Assembly (NCBI RefSeq): GCF_030817655.1 | Contig: NZ_JAUSZM010000003.1 | Span: 7,936,001 to 8,000,000, forward strand | Reading direction: 5' to 3' | Origin: Streptomyces sp. V4I2 | Lineage (GTDB): Bacteria; Actinomycetota; Actinomycetes; Streptomycetales; Streptomycetaceae | Length of the DNA: 64,000 nucleotides | Part shown: positions 52,645 to 60,624 of the stretch, piece after piece | How the letters are laid out: each line of letters opens with the position of its first letter | Numbering within the stretch: the first letter of the stretch is position 1 | Program-made: the position numbers and the translations under genes | Notes under the pieces: model-generated | Databases searched by the model: none | The model's input: only the letters and a program-made list of their open reading frames with translations | What the model was told of the DNA's origin: nothing

Positions 52645-52680
52645 GTGCCTGAAGGTGCCTGAAGGTGCCTGTAGGTGCCG
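52641..52680 (+). repeat. Four tandem copies of a 10-bp unit at the arcA stop
   Basis: GTAGGTGCCT, GAAGGTGCCT, GAAGGTGCCT, GTAGGTGCCG in perfect register. The arcA TAG stop lies in the first copy. Confidence 0.8.
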
Positions 52681-52691
52681 TATGGGGGGCT

Positions 52692-52718
52692 GTATAGAAA
52701 TGTGACTCGTCGTATAGA
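52692..52718 (+). promoter_or_regulatory. GTATAGA direct repeat upstream of ornithine carbamoyltransferase
   Basis: GTATAGA at 52692-52698 and 52712-52718, 20 bp apart, in an AT-rich patch 41 bp before the ATG. Could be two TATAGA -10 elements or a regulator site; it does not look like a standard ARG box. Confidence 0.35.
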
Positions 52719-52758
52719 CTTCCAGCGTACTTGTTCTCATATCCCTGGAGCGCCCCCC

Positions 52759-53772
52759 ATGGCGACAGTCCCGACCGCCCTCGCCGGCCGCCACTTCCTC
52801 AAGGAGCTCGACTTCACCGAGCAGGAGTTCCGCGGCCTGATCGAGCTGGCCGCCGAGCTGAAGGCCGCCAAGAAGGCCGGGACCGAGACGCGGTACCTGC
52901 GGGGCCGGAACATCGCGTTGATCTTCGAGAAGACCTCGACGCGCACGCGCTGCGCGTTCGAGGTCGCCGCCGCCGACCAGGGCGCCTCGACGACGTACCT
53001 CGACCCCTCGGGCTCCCAGATCGGCCACAAGGAGTCCGTGAAGGACACCGCGCGGGTGCTGGGCCGGATGTACGACGCGATCGAGTACCGCGGGGACAGC
53101 CAGGCCAAGGTCGAGGAGCTCGCCGCGTATGCCGGCGTGCCCGTCTACAACGGCCTCACCGACGAGTGGCACCCCACCCAGATGCTCGCCGACGTGCTGA
53201 CCATGACCGAGCACTGCAGCAAGGACCTCGTCGACGACGGTTTCGTCCTCGCCTACCTCGGCGACGCCCGGTTCAACATGGGCAACTCCTACCTGGTCAC
53301 CGGCGCGCTGCTCGGCCTGGACGTCCGTATCGTCGCGCCCAAGGAGTACTGGCCCGCCGACGAGGTCGTCGACCGGGCCCGCAAGCTGGCCGAGGACAGC
53401 GGGGCGGCCATCCTGCTCACCGAGTCCGTCGAGGAGGGCGTCGCGGGCGCCGACTTCGTCGCCACCGACGTCTGGGTCTCCATGGGCGAGCCCAAGGAGG
53501 TCTGGGACGAGCGGATCACCGCCCTCGCCCCGTACGCCGTGACCATGGACGTCCTGCGTGCCACCGGCAACCCGGACGTCAAGTTCCTGCACTGCCTGCC
53601 GGCCTTCCACGACCTGGGCACCAAGGTCGGCCAGGAGATCTACGAGACCCGCGGCCTCACGTCCCTCGAGGTGACCGACGAGGTCTTCGAGTCGCCGCAC
53701 TCGGTCGTCTTCGACGAGGCCGAGAACCGGATGCACACCATCAAGGCGGTCATGGTGGCCACCCTGGCCTGA
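52759..53772 (+). CDS. argF: Ornithine carbamoyltransferase
   Basis: 337 aa. Carbamoyl-phosphate site FEKTSTRTR, ornithine/proton loop HCLPAFHD, and DEWHPTQMLAD. ATG at 52759 with GGAG upstream. Next to arcA it probably works catabolically (citrulline to ornithine and carbamoyl phosphate), although sequence does not separate ArcB from ArgF. Confidence 0.95.
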   Translation: MATVPTALAGRHFLKELDFTEQEFRGLIELAAELKAAKKAGTETRYLRGRNIALIFEKTSTRTRCAFEVAAADQGASTTYLDPSGSQIGHKESVKDTARVLGRMYDAIEYRGDSQAKVEELAAYAGVPVYNGLTDEWHPTQMLADVLTMTEHCSKDLVDDGFVLAYLGDARFNMGNSYLVTGALLGLDVRIVAPKEYWPADEVVDRARKLAEDSGAAILLTESVEEGVAGADFVATDVWVSMGEPKEVWDERITALAPYAVTMDVLRATGNPDVKFLHCLPAFHDLGTKVGQEIYETRGLTSLEVTDEVFESPHSVVFDEAENRMHTIKAVMVATLA

Positions 53773-53797
53773 ACAGGCTGAACAGGCTGAACAGACC
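53771..53797 (+). repeat. 9-bp tandem repeat after ornithine carbamoyltransferase
   Basis: GAACAGGCT twice, then GAACAGACC, starting within the stop codon region. A second short tandem array at a gene end in the same operon. Confidence 0.7.
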
Positions 53798-53826
53798 TGC
53801 AACAGGCCCGGGCGGACGTCAGCCGG

Positions 53827-54279
53827 TCACACCGGACGCCGCTGAGGCGGCACCGTCGGCAGCCTGAACCACACCGCCTTGCCGGACTCGGTGGGGCGGT
53901 GACCGCAGGACGAGCTGAGGGCGCGGATCAGCAGCAGACCACGCCCGTGCTCCTGCCAGGGGTCGGGCTCGGCCGCCGCCGGGCGCGTGAGGTTGCCGGG
54001 CGGCGCCGGATCCGGGTCGTGCACCTCGACCTGGCAGCCGCTCGGCAGCAGCTCCACCACCAGCTCTATCGGCGCGTCCCCTGCCGTGTGCTCCACGGCG
54101 TTCGCCACCAGCTCCGCCGTCAGCAGTTCCGCGGTGTCGCTGTCGGCCCCGTGCTCCAGCTCGGCCAGCGCGGTGCGCACCAGGGCGCGGGCCACCGGCA
54201 CGGCCGCGGCGGAGTGCGGCAGCGCGATGCGCCAGGAGGCGGAGGCTGCGGGGCGTTCGTACAAGGCGGGTCCGTTCAT
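53827..54279 (-). CDS. RsbW-like ATP-binding regulatory protein
   Basis: 150 aa HATPase_c_2 domain: N-box ELLTAELVANAVEHT, G1-type VEVHDPDPAPP and G2-type HGRGLLLIRALSSSCG. Streptomyces encode many such anti-sigma/serine-kinase-like proteins; target unknown. Start ATG at 54279. Orphan: no anti-anti-sigma gene adjacent. Confidence 0.88.
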   Translation of the reverse strand: MNGPALYERPAASASWRIALPHSAAAVPVARALVRTALAELEHGADSDTAELLTAELVANAVEHTAGDAPIELVVELLPSGCQVEVHDPDPAPPGNLTRPAAAEPDPWQEHGRGLLLIRALSSSCGHRPTESGKAVWFRLPTVPPQRRPV

Positions 54280-54484
54280 GAGCAGGCTGTCCTGCTTTCA
54301 ACCTTATGAATGGTACGGCGCCGCCCGGCAGAGGAGTCCGACGGGCACCGTGCGGGACCTTCGGCCCCGTTGCGGGCGGCTTACCCGGATGAACGGCGGG
54401 CCTCGCGCGGTTGCTCCCGCCGTTACGGGTGTGTCGACGAGTCGTGACGGATGTGACGGCCCCGGGTCAGATCCGGAGTCATGT

Positions 54485-54548
54485 CCCGACCGCCCGACCG
54501 CCCGACCGCCCGACCGCCCGACCGCCCGACCGCCCGACCGCCCGACCG
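54485..54548 (+). repeat. Perfect 8 x 8-bp tandem repeat
   Basis: CCCGACCG repeated eight times without a mismatch (64 bp), ending 14 bp before the operator-like inverted repeat and 101 bp before the enoyl-CoA hydratase start. Confidence 0.95.
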
Positions 54549-54562
54549 ACGTATCGCGCACT

Positions 54563-54578
54563 CGTGACGACAGTCACG
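54563..54578. promoter_or_regulatory. Inverted repeat before the enoyl-CoA hydratase gene, candidate PaaX-type operator
   Basis: CGTGAC-GACA-GTCACG. Its core GTGACGACAGTCA recurs exactly at 63169-63181, between the CoA-ligase/PaaX genes and the acyl-CoA dehydrogenase gene. Confidence 0.5.
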
Positions 54579-54649
54579 GATGAGTGATAGCTTCGAAGGA
54601 CAGAGCTCCGTGAGGCAGTGCCCGCCACCGAACGAGGAGGCCGCACCTC

Positions 54650-55477
54650 GTGAGTCCCTTCACCGGCTCCGCCGCCCGCACCCCCCACTGGCAACACCTC
54701 CGCGTCGACCTCACCGACGGCGTCGCCACCGTCACCCTCGCCCGCCCCGACAAGCTCAACGCGCTCACCTTCGGTGCCTACGCCGACCTGCGCGACCTGC
54801 TCGCCGAACTGTCCCGGGAGCGGTCCGTGCGCGCCCTGGTGCTGGCGGGGGAGGGGCGCGGCTTCTGCTCAGGCGGTGACGTCGACGAGATCATCGGCGC
54901 CACCCTCGCCATGGACACCGCCCAGCTCCTCGACTTCAACCGGATGACCGGCCAGGTGGTGCGGGCCGTACGGGAGTGCCCGTTCCCCGTGATCGCGGCG
55001 GTGCACGGAGTGGCGGCGGGCGCCGGCGCGGTGCTCGCCCTGGCCGCGGACTTCCGGGTCGCCGACCCCTCGGCCCGCTTCGCCTTCCTCTTCACCCGCG
55101 TCGGCCTCTCCGGCGGTGACATGGGCGCCGCCTACCTGCTGCCCCGCGTCGTGGGCCTCGGCCACGCCACCCGCCTCCTCATGCTCGGCGAGCCGGTCCG
55201 CGCCCCCGAGGCCGAGCGCATCGGCCTGATCAGCGAAATGACCGAGGAGGGCCGCGCCGACGAGGCCGCCCAGTCCCTGGCCCACCGCCTGGCCGAGGGC
55301 CCGGCACTGGCGTACGCCCAGACGAAGGCGCTCCTGACAGCCGAGCTGGACATGCCGTTGGCGGCAGCGGTGGAACTGGACGCCGCCACCCAGGCCCTGT
55401 TGATGAACGGCGAGGACTACGCCGAGTTCCACGCAGCGTTCAAGGAAAAGCGACCTCCGAAGTGGCGGGGGCGGTAA
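54650..55477 (+). CDS. Enoyl-CoA hydratase/isomerase
   Basis: 275 aa crotonase-fold enzyme: ARPDKLNALTFGAY, oxyanion-hole segments GEGRGFCSGGD and GVAAGAGAVLALAADFRVA, and C-terminal FHAAFKEKRPPKWRGR. GTG start at 54650, preceded by GGAGG. The stop overlaps the next start (TAATG). Within the aryl-CoA set it would hydrate the non-aromatic enoyl-CoA produced by the downstream fused oxygenase/reductase. Confidence 0.92.
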   Translation: MSPFTGSAARTPHWQHLRVDLTDGVATVTLARPDKLNALTFGAYADLRDLLAELSRERSVRALVLAGEGRGFCSGGDVDEIIGATLAMDTAQLLDFNRMTGQVVRAVRECPFPVIAAVHGVAAGAGAVLALAADFRVADPSARFAFLFTRVGLSGGDMGAAYLLPRVVGLGHATRLLMLGEPVRAPEAERIGLISEMTEEGRADEAAQSLAHRLAEGPALAYAQTKALLTAELDMPLAAAVELDAATQALLMNGEDYAEFHAAFKEKRPPKWRGR

Positions 55478-57837
55478 TGCCGACCCCAGGGACACGTACC
55501 TCAGGGGCGCGGGGAACTGCGCGACCAGCCCCCACCGGCCCGCACTCGCCCCACGAGACCAGCCACCCCCGACGCATCGCGGTCATCGGCGGCGGCCCCG
55601 GCGGCCTCTACGCCGCAGCCCTGCTGAAACGTCTCCGCCCCCACCGCGAAGTCACCGTCTGGGAACGCAACGCCCCCGACGACACCTTCGGCTTCGGAGT
55701 GGTCCTCTCCGACGAGACCCTCGGCGGCATAGAACACGCCGACCCGAACGTCTACGCGGCCCTGCAACAGCACTTCACCCGCTGGGACGACATCGACATC
55801 GTTCACCGAGGCACCCGCCACACCTCCGGAGGACACGGTTTCGCCGCCCTCGGCCGCAGACGCCTCCTCGAAATCCTGCACGACCGCTGCCGCGAACTCG
55901 GCGTAGAGCTCCGCTTCCACTCCGAGGCGCCCCACCCTGCCCGGCTGGCCGAGGCGTACGACCTCGTCATCGCCGCCGACGGAGTCCACAGCACCACCCG
56001 CGAGGCGTACGCCCAGGTGTTCCGGCCCCAGGTGACCGCCCACCGCTGCCGTTACATCTGGCTCGCCGCCGACTTCGCGCTCGACGCCTTCCGCTTCGAG
56101 ATCGCCGAGACCGAGCACGGCGTGATGCAGCTGCACGGCTACCCGTATGCGGCGGACGCCTCCACCATGATCGTCGAGATGCGGGAGGAGGTCTGGCGGG
56201 CGGCGGGCTTCGAGGAGCTCGACGCGCAGGAGTCGATCGAGCACTGCGCCAAGATCTTCGCTGACGCGCTGGGTGGCCGGCCGCTCAGGTCCAACAACTC
56301 CGCCTGGAGCACCTTCCGTACGGTGGTCAACGAGCGCTGGTCGCACGGCAACGTGGTCCTGCTCGGCGACGCCGCCCACACCGCGCACTTCTCCATCGGC
56401 TCGGGCACCAAGCTGGCCGTCGAGGACGCCCTCGCGCTGGCCGCCTGCCTGGAGGAACAGGACTCCCTGGAAGGGGCGTTGGCGGCATACGAGGAAGAGC
56501 GGCGCCCCGTCGTCGCCTCGACCCAGCGCGCGGCCCGCGCCAGCCTGGAGTGGTTCGAGAACCTCGCTCTCCACCTCGACCAGCCGCCCCGCCAGTTCGC
56601 CTTCAACCTGCTCACCCGCAGCCGCCGTGTCACCCACGACAACCTCCGCCTGCGCGACCCCCGCTTCACGGAGGCCGTCGAGCGCGAGTTCGGCTGCCCG
56701 CCCGGCACGCCCCCGATGTTCACCCCGCTCCGGCTGCGCGGCCTGACCCTGCGCAACCGGGTCGTCGTCTCCCCCATGGACATGTACTCGGCCACCGACG
56801 GCCTCCCCGGCGACTTCCACCTCGTCCACCTGGGCGCACGGGCCCTCGGCGGCGCCGGCCTGGTGATGACCGAGATGGTGTGCGTGTCCCCCGAGGGCCG
56901 GATCACGCCCGGCTGCACCGGCCTCTACACCGGTAAGCAGGCCGAGGCCTGGAGACGGATCACCGAGTTCGTGCACGCGCAGGCGCCCGGCACCGCGATC
57001 GGCGTGCAGCTCGGCCACAGTGGACGCAAGGGCTCGACCAAGCTCATGTGGGAGGGCATCGACGAACCGCTGGACGACGGCAACTGGCCGCTCGTGGCCG
57101 CGTCCCCGATCCCCTACAAGCCGCACAGCCAGACCCCGCGCGAGCTGTCCCGTGCCCAACTCACCGACCTGCGCGAGCAGTTCACGTCCGCCGCCTGGCG
57201 GGCCGCCCGGGCCGGGTTCGACCTGCTCGAACTGCACTGCGCGCACGGCTACCTGCTCTCCGGCTTCCTCTCCCCGCTGACCAACCGCCGCACCGACGCC
57301 TACGGCGGCTCGCTCGCGAAACGGCTCCGCTTCCCGCTGGAGGTCTTCGACGCCGTACGGGGCGTGTGGCCGCAGGAGAAGCCCCTGACCGTCCGCATCT
57401 CCGCCACCGACTGGGCCAAGGGCGGGAACACGGCGGAGGACGCCGTCGAGATCGCCCGTGCCTTCGCCGCGCACGGCGCCGACGCGATCGACGTGTCGAC
57501 CGGGCAGGTCGTGGCCGACGAACGGCCGGAGTACGGGCGGTCGTACCAGACGCCGTACGCGGACCGTATCCGCCACGCCACCGGCATCCCCGTGATCGCG
57601 GTCGGCGCGATCTCTTCCTGGGACGACGTCAACTCCCTGATCCTGGCCGGGCGCACGGACCTGTGCGCCCTCGCCCGCCCGCATCTCTACGACCCGCACT
57701 GGACCCTGCACGCGGCGGCCGAGCAGGGCTACGACGGACCGGGCGTCGCTTGGCCGGCCCCGTACCGGGCAGGCAGCCGCCGCCCGCAGACCGGACGGAC
57801 GGACGCGCCCAAACCCCGCCTCAGCCTGGGCAGTTGA
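55477..57837 (+). CDS. Fused flavin monooxygenase / Old-Yellow-Enzyme reductase (2-aminobenzoyl-CoA or salicylyl-CoA type)
   Basis: 786 aa. Residues ~30-400: salicylate-hydroxylase-like FAD monooxygenase (AVIGGGPGGLYAAALLKRL; GDAAHTAHFSIGSGTKLAVEDA). Residues ~415-780: OYE/NADH:flavin reductase TIM barrel (FTPLRLRGLTLRNRVVVSPMD; HCAHGYLLSGFLSPLTN). This fusion is the design of 2-aminobenzoyl-CoA monooxygenase/reductase of Azoarcus, and databases also label it salicylyl-CoA 5-hydroxylase/oxidoreductase. Start ATG at 55477 (TAATG). The first ~28 residues come from a dispersed intergenic-type repeat. 3' end overlaps cysN by 17 bp. Confidence 0.9.
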   Translation: MPTPGTRTSGARGTARPAPTGPHSPHETSHPRRIAVIGGGPGGLYAAALLKRLRPHREVTVWERNAPDDTFGFGVVLSDETLGGIEHADPNVYAALQQHFTRWDDIDIVHRGTRHTSGGHGFAALGRRRLLEILHDRCRELGVELRFHSEAPHPARLAEAYDLVIAADGVHSTTREAYAQVFRPQVTAHRCRYIWLAADFALDAFRFEIAETEHGVMQLHGYPYAADASTMIVEMREEVWRAAGFEELDAQESIEHCAKIFADALGGRPLRSNNSAWSTFRTVVNERWSHGNVVLLGDAAHTAHFSIGSGTKLAVEDALALAACLEEQDSLEGALAAYEEERRPVVASTQRAARASLEWFENLALHLDQPPRQFAFNLLTRSRRVTHDNLRLRDPRFTEAVEREFGCPPGTPPMFTPLRLRGLTLRNRVVVSPMDMYSATDGLPGDFHLVHLGARALGGAGLVMTEMVCVSPEGRITPGCTGLYTGKQAEAWRRITEFVHAQAPGTAIGVQLGHSGRKGSTKLMWEGIDEPLDDGNWPLVAASPIPYKPHSQTPRELSRAQLTDLREQFTSAAWRAARAGFDLLELHCAHGYLLSGFLSPLTNRRTDAYGGSLAKRLRFPLEVFDAVRGVWPQEKPLTVRISATDWAKGGNTAEDAVEIARAFAAHGADAIDVSTGQVVADERPEYGRSYQTPYADRIRHATGIPVIAVGAISSWDDVNSLILAGRTDLCALARPHLYDPHWTLHAAAEQGYDGPGVAWPAPYRAGSRRPQTGRTDAPKPRLSLGS
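55500..55543 (+). repeat. Dispersed Streptomyces-type repeat inside the N-terminal codons
   Basis: TCAGGGGCGCGGGGAACTGC followed by GCGACCAGCCCCCACC belongs to what I recall as one of the most frequent intergenic repeats in streptomycetes. Here it lies after the only plausible start codon, so it is translated. Confidence 0.5.
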
Positions 57838-59048
57838 GCTCGACCATGCCCGCGGTCAGCGTCGCGCCGTCCGCCGGGTCGATCAGGAGGAACGCGCCGG
57901 TGCGCCGGGAGACCGCGTAGTCGTCGAGGGCCAGTGGCTCGGCGGTGCGCAGGGTGATCCGGCCCAGGTCGTTCGCCGTCAGCTCGGCGGCTCCGGCGAG
58001 GTTCTCGACGACCGCCTTGACGGTCCGGGTGGTGTGCCTGACCAGCACGCGGTCACCGACCCTCAGCGGGCGGTCGGTCAGGTGGCACACGGCCGCCCGG
58101 ACCTCCCGGGTGAGCGCCGGGACGACGCCGGCCCCCGCGGTGATCATGTCGCCGCGCGAGACGTCCCGCCGGTCGGCCAGCCGCACACCGACCGACTGCG
58201 GCGCGTACGCCACCTGAGCGGCGACGCCGAGCACGTCGATGCCGGTGATCTCGGAGGTCTCGCCGGACGGGTGGACGGTGGTCGCCGACCCGCAGTGAGC
58301 CCGACACCAACTGGCCCGCGTAGTAGCGGACTTCGCCGTCGCGGATCACGTACTGGACCGGGAAGCGGGTGGGTGCGTCCGCGGCCTCGGTGCCGACGGG
58401 GACGTTCCCCAGGAACTCCAGCAGCGCCGGGCCCTCGTACCAGTCCATGCGGGCGGACCGGTCCACGACGTTGTCGCCGACGAGCGCCGAGACCGGGATC
58501 GGCGTGAAGCCGGGCAGTCCCAGCTCCGCCGCGTGGCCCGCGAAGTCCTCGACGATCCGGTCGAACTCCTTCTCCACGTACCCGACCAGGTCCATCTTGT
58601 TCACGGCGAGCACGACGTGCGGCACGCGCAGCAGCGCGGCGATCGCGGCGTGCCGGCGGGTCTGCTCGACGACGCCGTTGCGGGCGTCGACCAGGACGAT
58701 CGCCAGCTCGGCGGTGGAGGCGCCGGTGACCATGTTGCGGGTGTACTGCACATGGCCCGGGGTGTCGGCGAGGATGAACCGGCGGCGGGGCGTGGCGAAG
58801 TAGCGGTAGGCCACGTCGATGGTGATGCCCTGCTCCCGCTCGGCGCGCAGGCCGTCGGTGAGGAGCGCAAGATCCGGGGTGTCCTGGCCGCGGCTGCGGG
58901 AGGCGTGCTCGACGGCCGCCAGCTGGTCGGTGAGGACCGACTTGGAGTCGTGCAACAGCCGTCCGACGAGCGTGGACTTGCCGTCGTCCACTGAGCCGGC
59001 GGTGGCGAACCGCAGCGTGTCGATGGTGGTACCGATCGTGCCGGTCAT
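57821..59048 (-). pseudogene. cysN: Sulfate adenylyltransferase GTPase subunit CysN, frameshifted
   Basis: The N-terminal frame from ATG 59048 has the GTPase G1 AGSVDDGKSTLVG, ADTPGHVQYTRNM and NKMDLVGY. At about 58281, after YYAGQLVSGSLRVGD, the frame degenerates while the shifted frame continues the beta-barrel domains (HPSGETSEITGIDVLG, VAAQVAYAPQSVGVRLADRRDVSRGD, ending AFLLIDPADGATLTAGMVELN). The net change is +1; comparison with the family pattern GDRVTVHPSG suggests about five bases lost. Since the gene is required for sulfate activation, a sequence error is a serious alternative. Two bases separate it from cysD. Confidence 0.85.
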
Positions 59049-59050
59049 GA

Positions 59051-59959
59051 TTAGAAGTACCCCTCGCGCTTGCGGTCTTCCATCGCGGCCTCGGGCATCT
59101 TGTCGTCGGCGCGGGTGGCGCCGCGCTCGGTGAGCCGGGAGGCGGCGATCTCGGCGATCACCTTCTCGATGGTGTCGGCGTCGGAGTCGACGGCACCGGT
59201 GCAGGACATGTCGCCGACCGTGCGGTAGCGCACCAGTCGCTTCTCGACGGTCTCGGTGTCCTTCGGGCCGCCCCACTCACCCGGGGTCAGCCACATTCCG
59301 CCCCGCCGGAACACCTCGCGGTGATGGGCGAAGTAGATCTGCGGCAGCTCGATGCCGTCGCGGGCGATGTACTGCCACACGTCCAGCTCGGTCCAGTTGG
59401 ACAGCGGGAAGACGCGGACGTGCTCGCCGGGGGCGTGCCGGCCGTTGTACAGGTTCCACAGCTCGGGCCGCTGGCGGCGCGGGTCCCACTGGGAGAACTC
59501 GTCCCGCAGTGAGAACACCCGCTCCTTGGCCCGGGCCTTCTCCTCGTCGCGACGGCCACCGCCGAACACCGCGTCGAAGCGCTCGGCCTGGATCTTCTCC
59601 GTCAGCGGCAGCGTCTGCAGCGGGTTGCGGGTCCCGTCGGGACGTTCGCGCAGCACACCCCGGTCGATGTAGTCCTGTACGGAGGCCACATGGAGCCGCA
59701 ACCCATGCCTGTCGACCGTACGGCCCCGGTACTCGAGGACCTCGGGGAAGTTGTGTCCGGTGTCCACGTGCAGCAGCGAGAAGGGCACCGCGGCTGGGGC
59801 GAACGCCTTCAGGGCCAGGTGCAGCATGACGATGGAGTCCTTGCCGCCGGAGAACAGGATCACCGGCCGCTCGAACTCACCCGCCACCTCACGGAAGATG
59901 TGCACCGCCTCGGACTCCAGCGCGTCCAGGTGCGACAGCGTGAACGCGGTCGTCGTCAC
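59051..59959 (-). CDS. cysD: Sulfate adenylyltransferase subunit CysD
   Basis: 302 aa. ATP-pyrophosphatase motif VILFSGGKDSIVMLHLA, HVDTGHNFPEVLEYRD-like (EYRGRTVDRHGL) and the C-terminal family end (DRKREGYF). Forms APS from sulfate and ATP with CysN. GTG start at 59959 overlaps the cysC stop (GTGA). Confidence 0.95.
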   Translation of the reverse strand: MTTTAFTLSHLDALESEAVHIFREVAGEFERPVILFSGGKDSIVMLHLALKAFAPAAVPFSLLHVDTGHNFPEVLEYRGRTVDRHGLRLHVASVQDYIDRGVLRERPDGTRNPLQTLPLTEKIQAERFDAVFGGGRRDEEKARAKERVFSLRDEFSQWDPRRQRPELWNLYNGRHAPGEHVRVFPLSNWTELDVWQYIARDGIELPQIYFAHHREVFRRGGMWLTPGEWGGPKDTETVEKRLVRYRTVGDMSCTGAVDSDADTIEKVIAEIAASRLTERGATRADDKMPEAAMEDRKREGYF

Positions 59960-60510
59960 ACCAACCCCCGCTCCGCCAGCACCGCGTACACCGCGGCCGC
60001 CGACTCCCGCGGGGTCTGGTCCTGCGTCGGCAGCACGAGCGCCGGGTCCGTCGGTGGCTCGTACGGGTCGTCGACGCCGGTGAGCCCGGTCAGCCGGCCC
60101 GCGGCCTGACGGGCGTACAGCCCCTTCACGTCCCGCTCGCTGCACACCTCGACCGGGGTCGCCACATGCACCTCGATGTACGGCGTCCCGCTCGCCTCGT
60201 GCCGCCCCCGGACGGCCTCGCGGCTGTCGGCGTACGGGGCGATCACCGGGACGACGGAGAGCACGCCGTTGCGCGCGAGCACCTCGGACACCAGCCCGAT
60301 GCGCTGCACGTTCGTGTTGCGGTCCGCGCGGGAGAAGCCGAGGCCCGCGGAGAGGAAGCGGCGGATCTCGTCGCCGTCGAGGACCTCCACGCGATGTCCC
60401 TCGGCCTTCAGCCGGTCGCCGAGGTGGCGGGCGATGGTCGTCTTGCCCGCGCTCGGCAGCCCCGTGAGCCAGACGGTGGCTCCCTGAGCAGCCCTTGCCG
60501 TGGTGGTCAT
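59956..60510 (-). CDS. cysC: Adenylylsulfate (APS) kinase CysC
   Basis: 184 aa. P-loop TGLPSAGKTT, DGDEIRRFLSAGLGFSRADRNTN, and the APS-binding segment ending in DVKGLYARQAAGRL. Phosphorylates APS to PAPS. ATG at 60510 chosen (GAGGA 9 bases upstream) over a TTG at 60516. First gene of cysC-cysD-cysN. Confidence 0.95.
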   Translation of the reverse strand: MTTTARAAQGATVWLTGLPSAGKTTIARHLGDRLKAEGHRVEVLDGDEIRRFLSAGLGFSRADRNTNVQRIGLVSEVLARNGVLSVVPVIAPYADSREAVRGRHEASGTPYIEVHVATPVEVCSERDVKGLYARQAAGRLTGLTGVDDPYEPPTDPALVLPTQDQTPRESAAAVYAVLAERGLV

Positions 60511-60582
60511 GCGCAACGGTCCTCTTCCCTCTTGCTTACGACCCCAGGGACGGTAGGTAAGAACCTTGAGAAGAGGGACAGA

Positions 60583-60598
60583 GGAACCTGAGGGTTCC
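60583..60598. promoter_or_regulatory. Small hairpin/operator-like repeat upstream of cysC
   Basis: GGAACC-N4-GGTTCC, 73 bp before the cysC start and 27 bp after the PaaX stop. Could be an operator of the cys operon or a weak PaaX terminator. Confidence 0.3.
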
Positions 60599-60624
60599 CT
60601 TAGGGGCCCGTGATGTTCATGAGG

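Larger units (their letters stand above)
54280..54649. other. Regulatory region with 8-bp repeat array and operator
   Basis: No gene seen. Contains the promoter of the minus-strand ATPase on its left, the perfect 8-bp repeat array (54485-54548), an inverted repeat at 54563-54578 and the promoter and ribosome site of the enoyl-CoA hydratase gene. Confidence 0.6.

Noticed and set aside
54485..54548. CRISPR-like array
   Set aside because: It is a contiguous 8-bp tandem repeat with no spacers and no cas genes nearby.
57821..58234. A separate small gene starting at the GTG/ATG near 58234
   Set aside because: Its sequence is the C-terminal part of CysN and continues the upstream gene after a frameshift.
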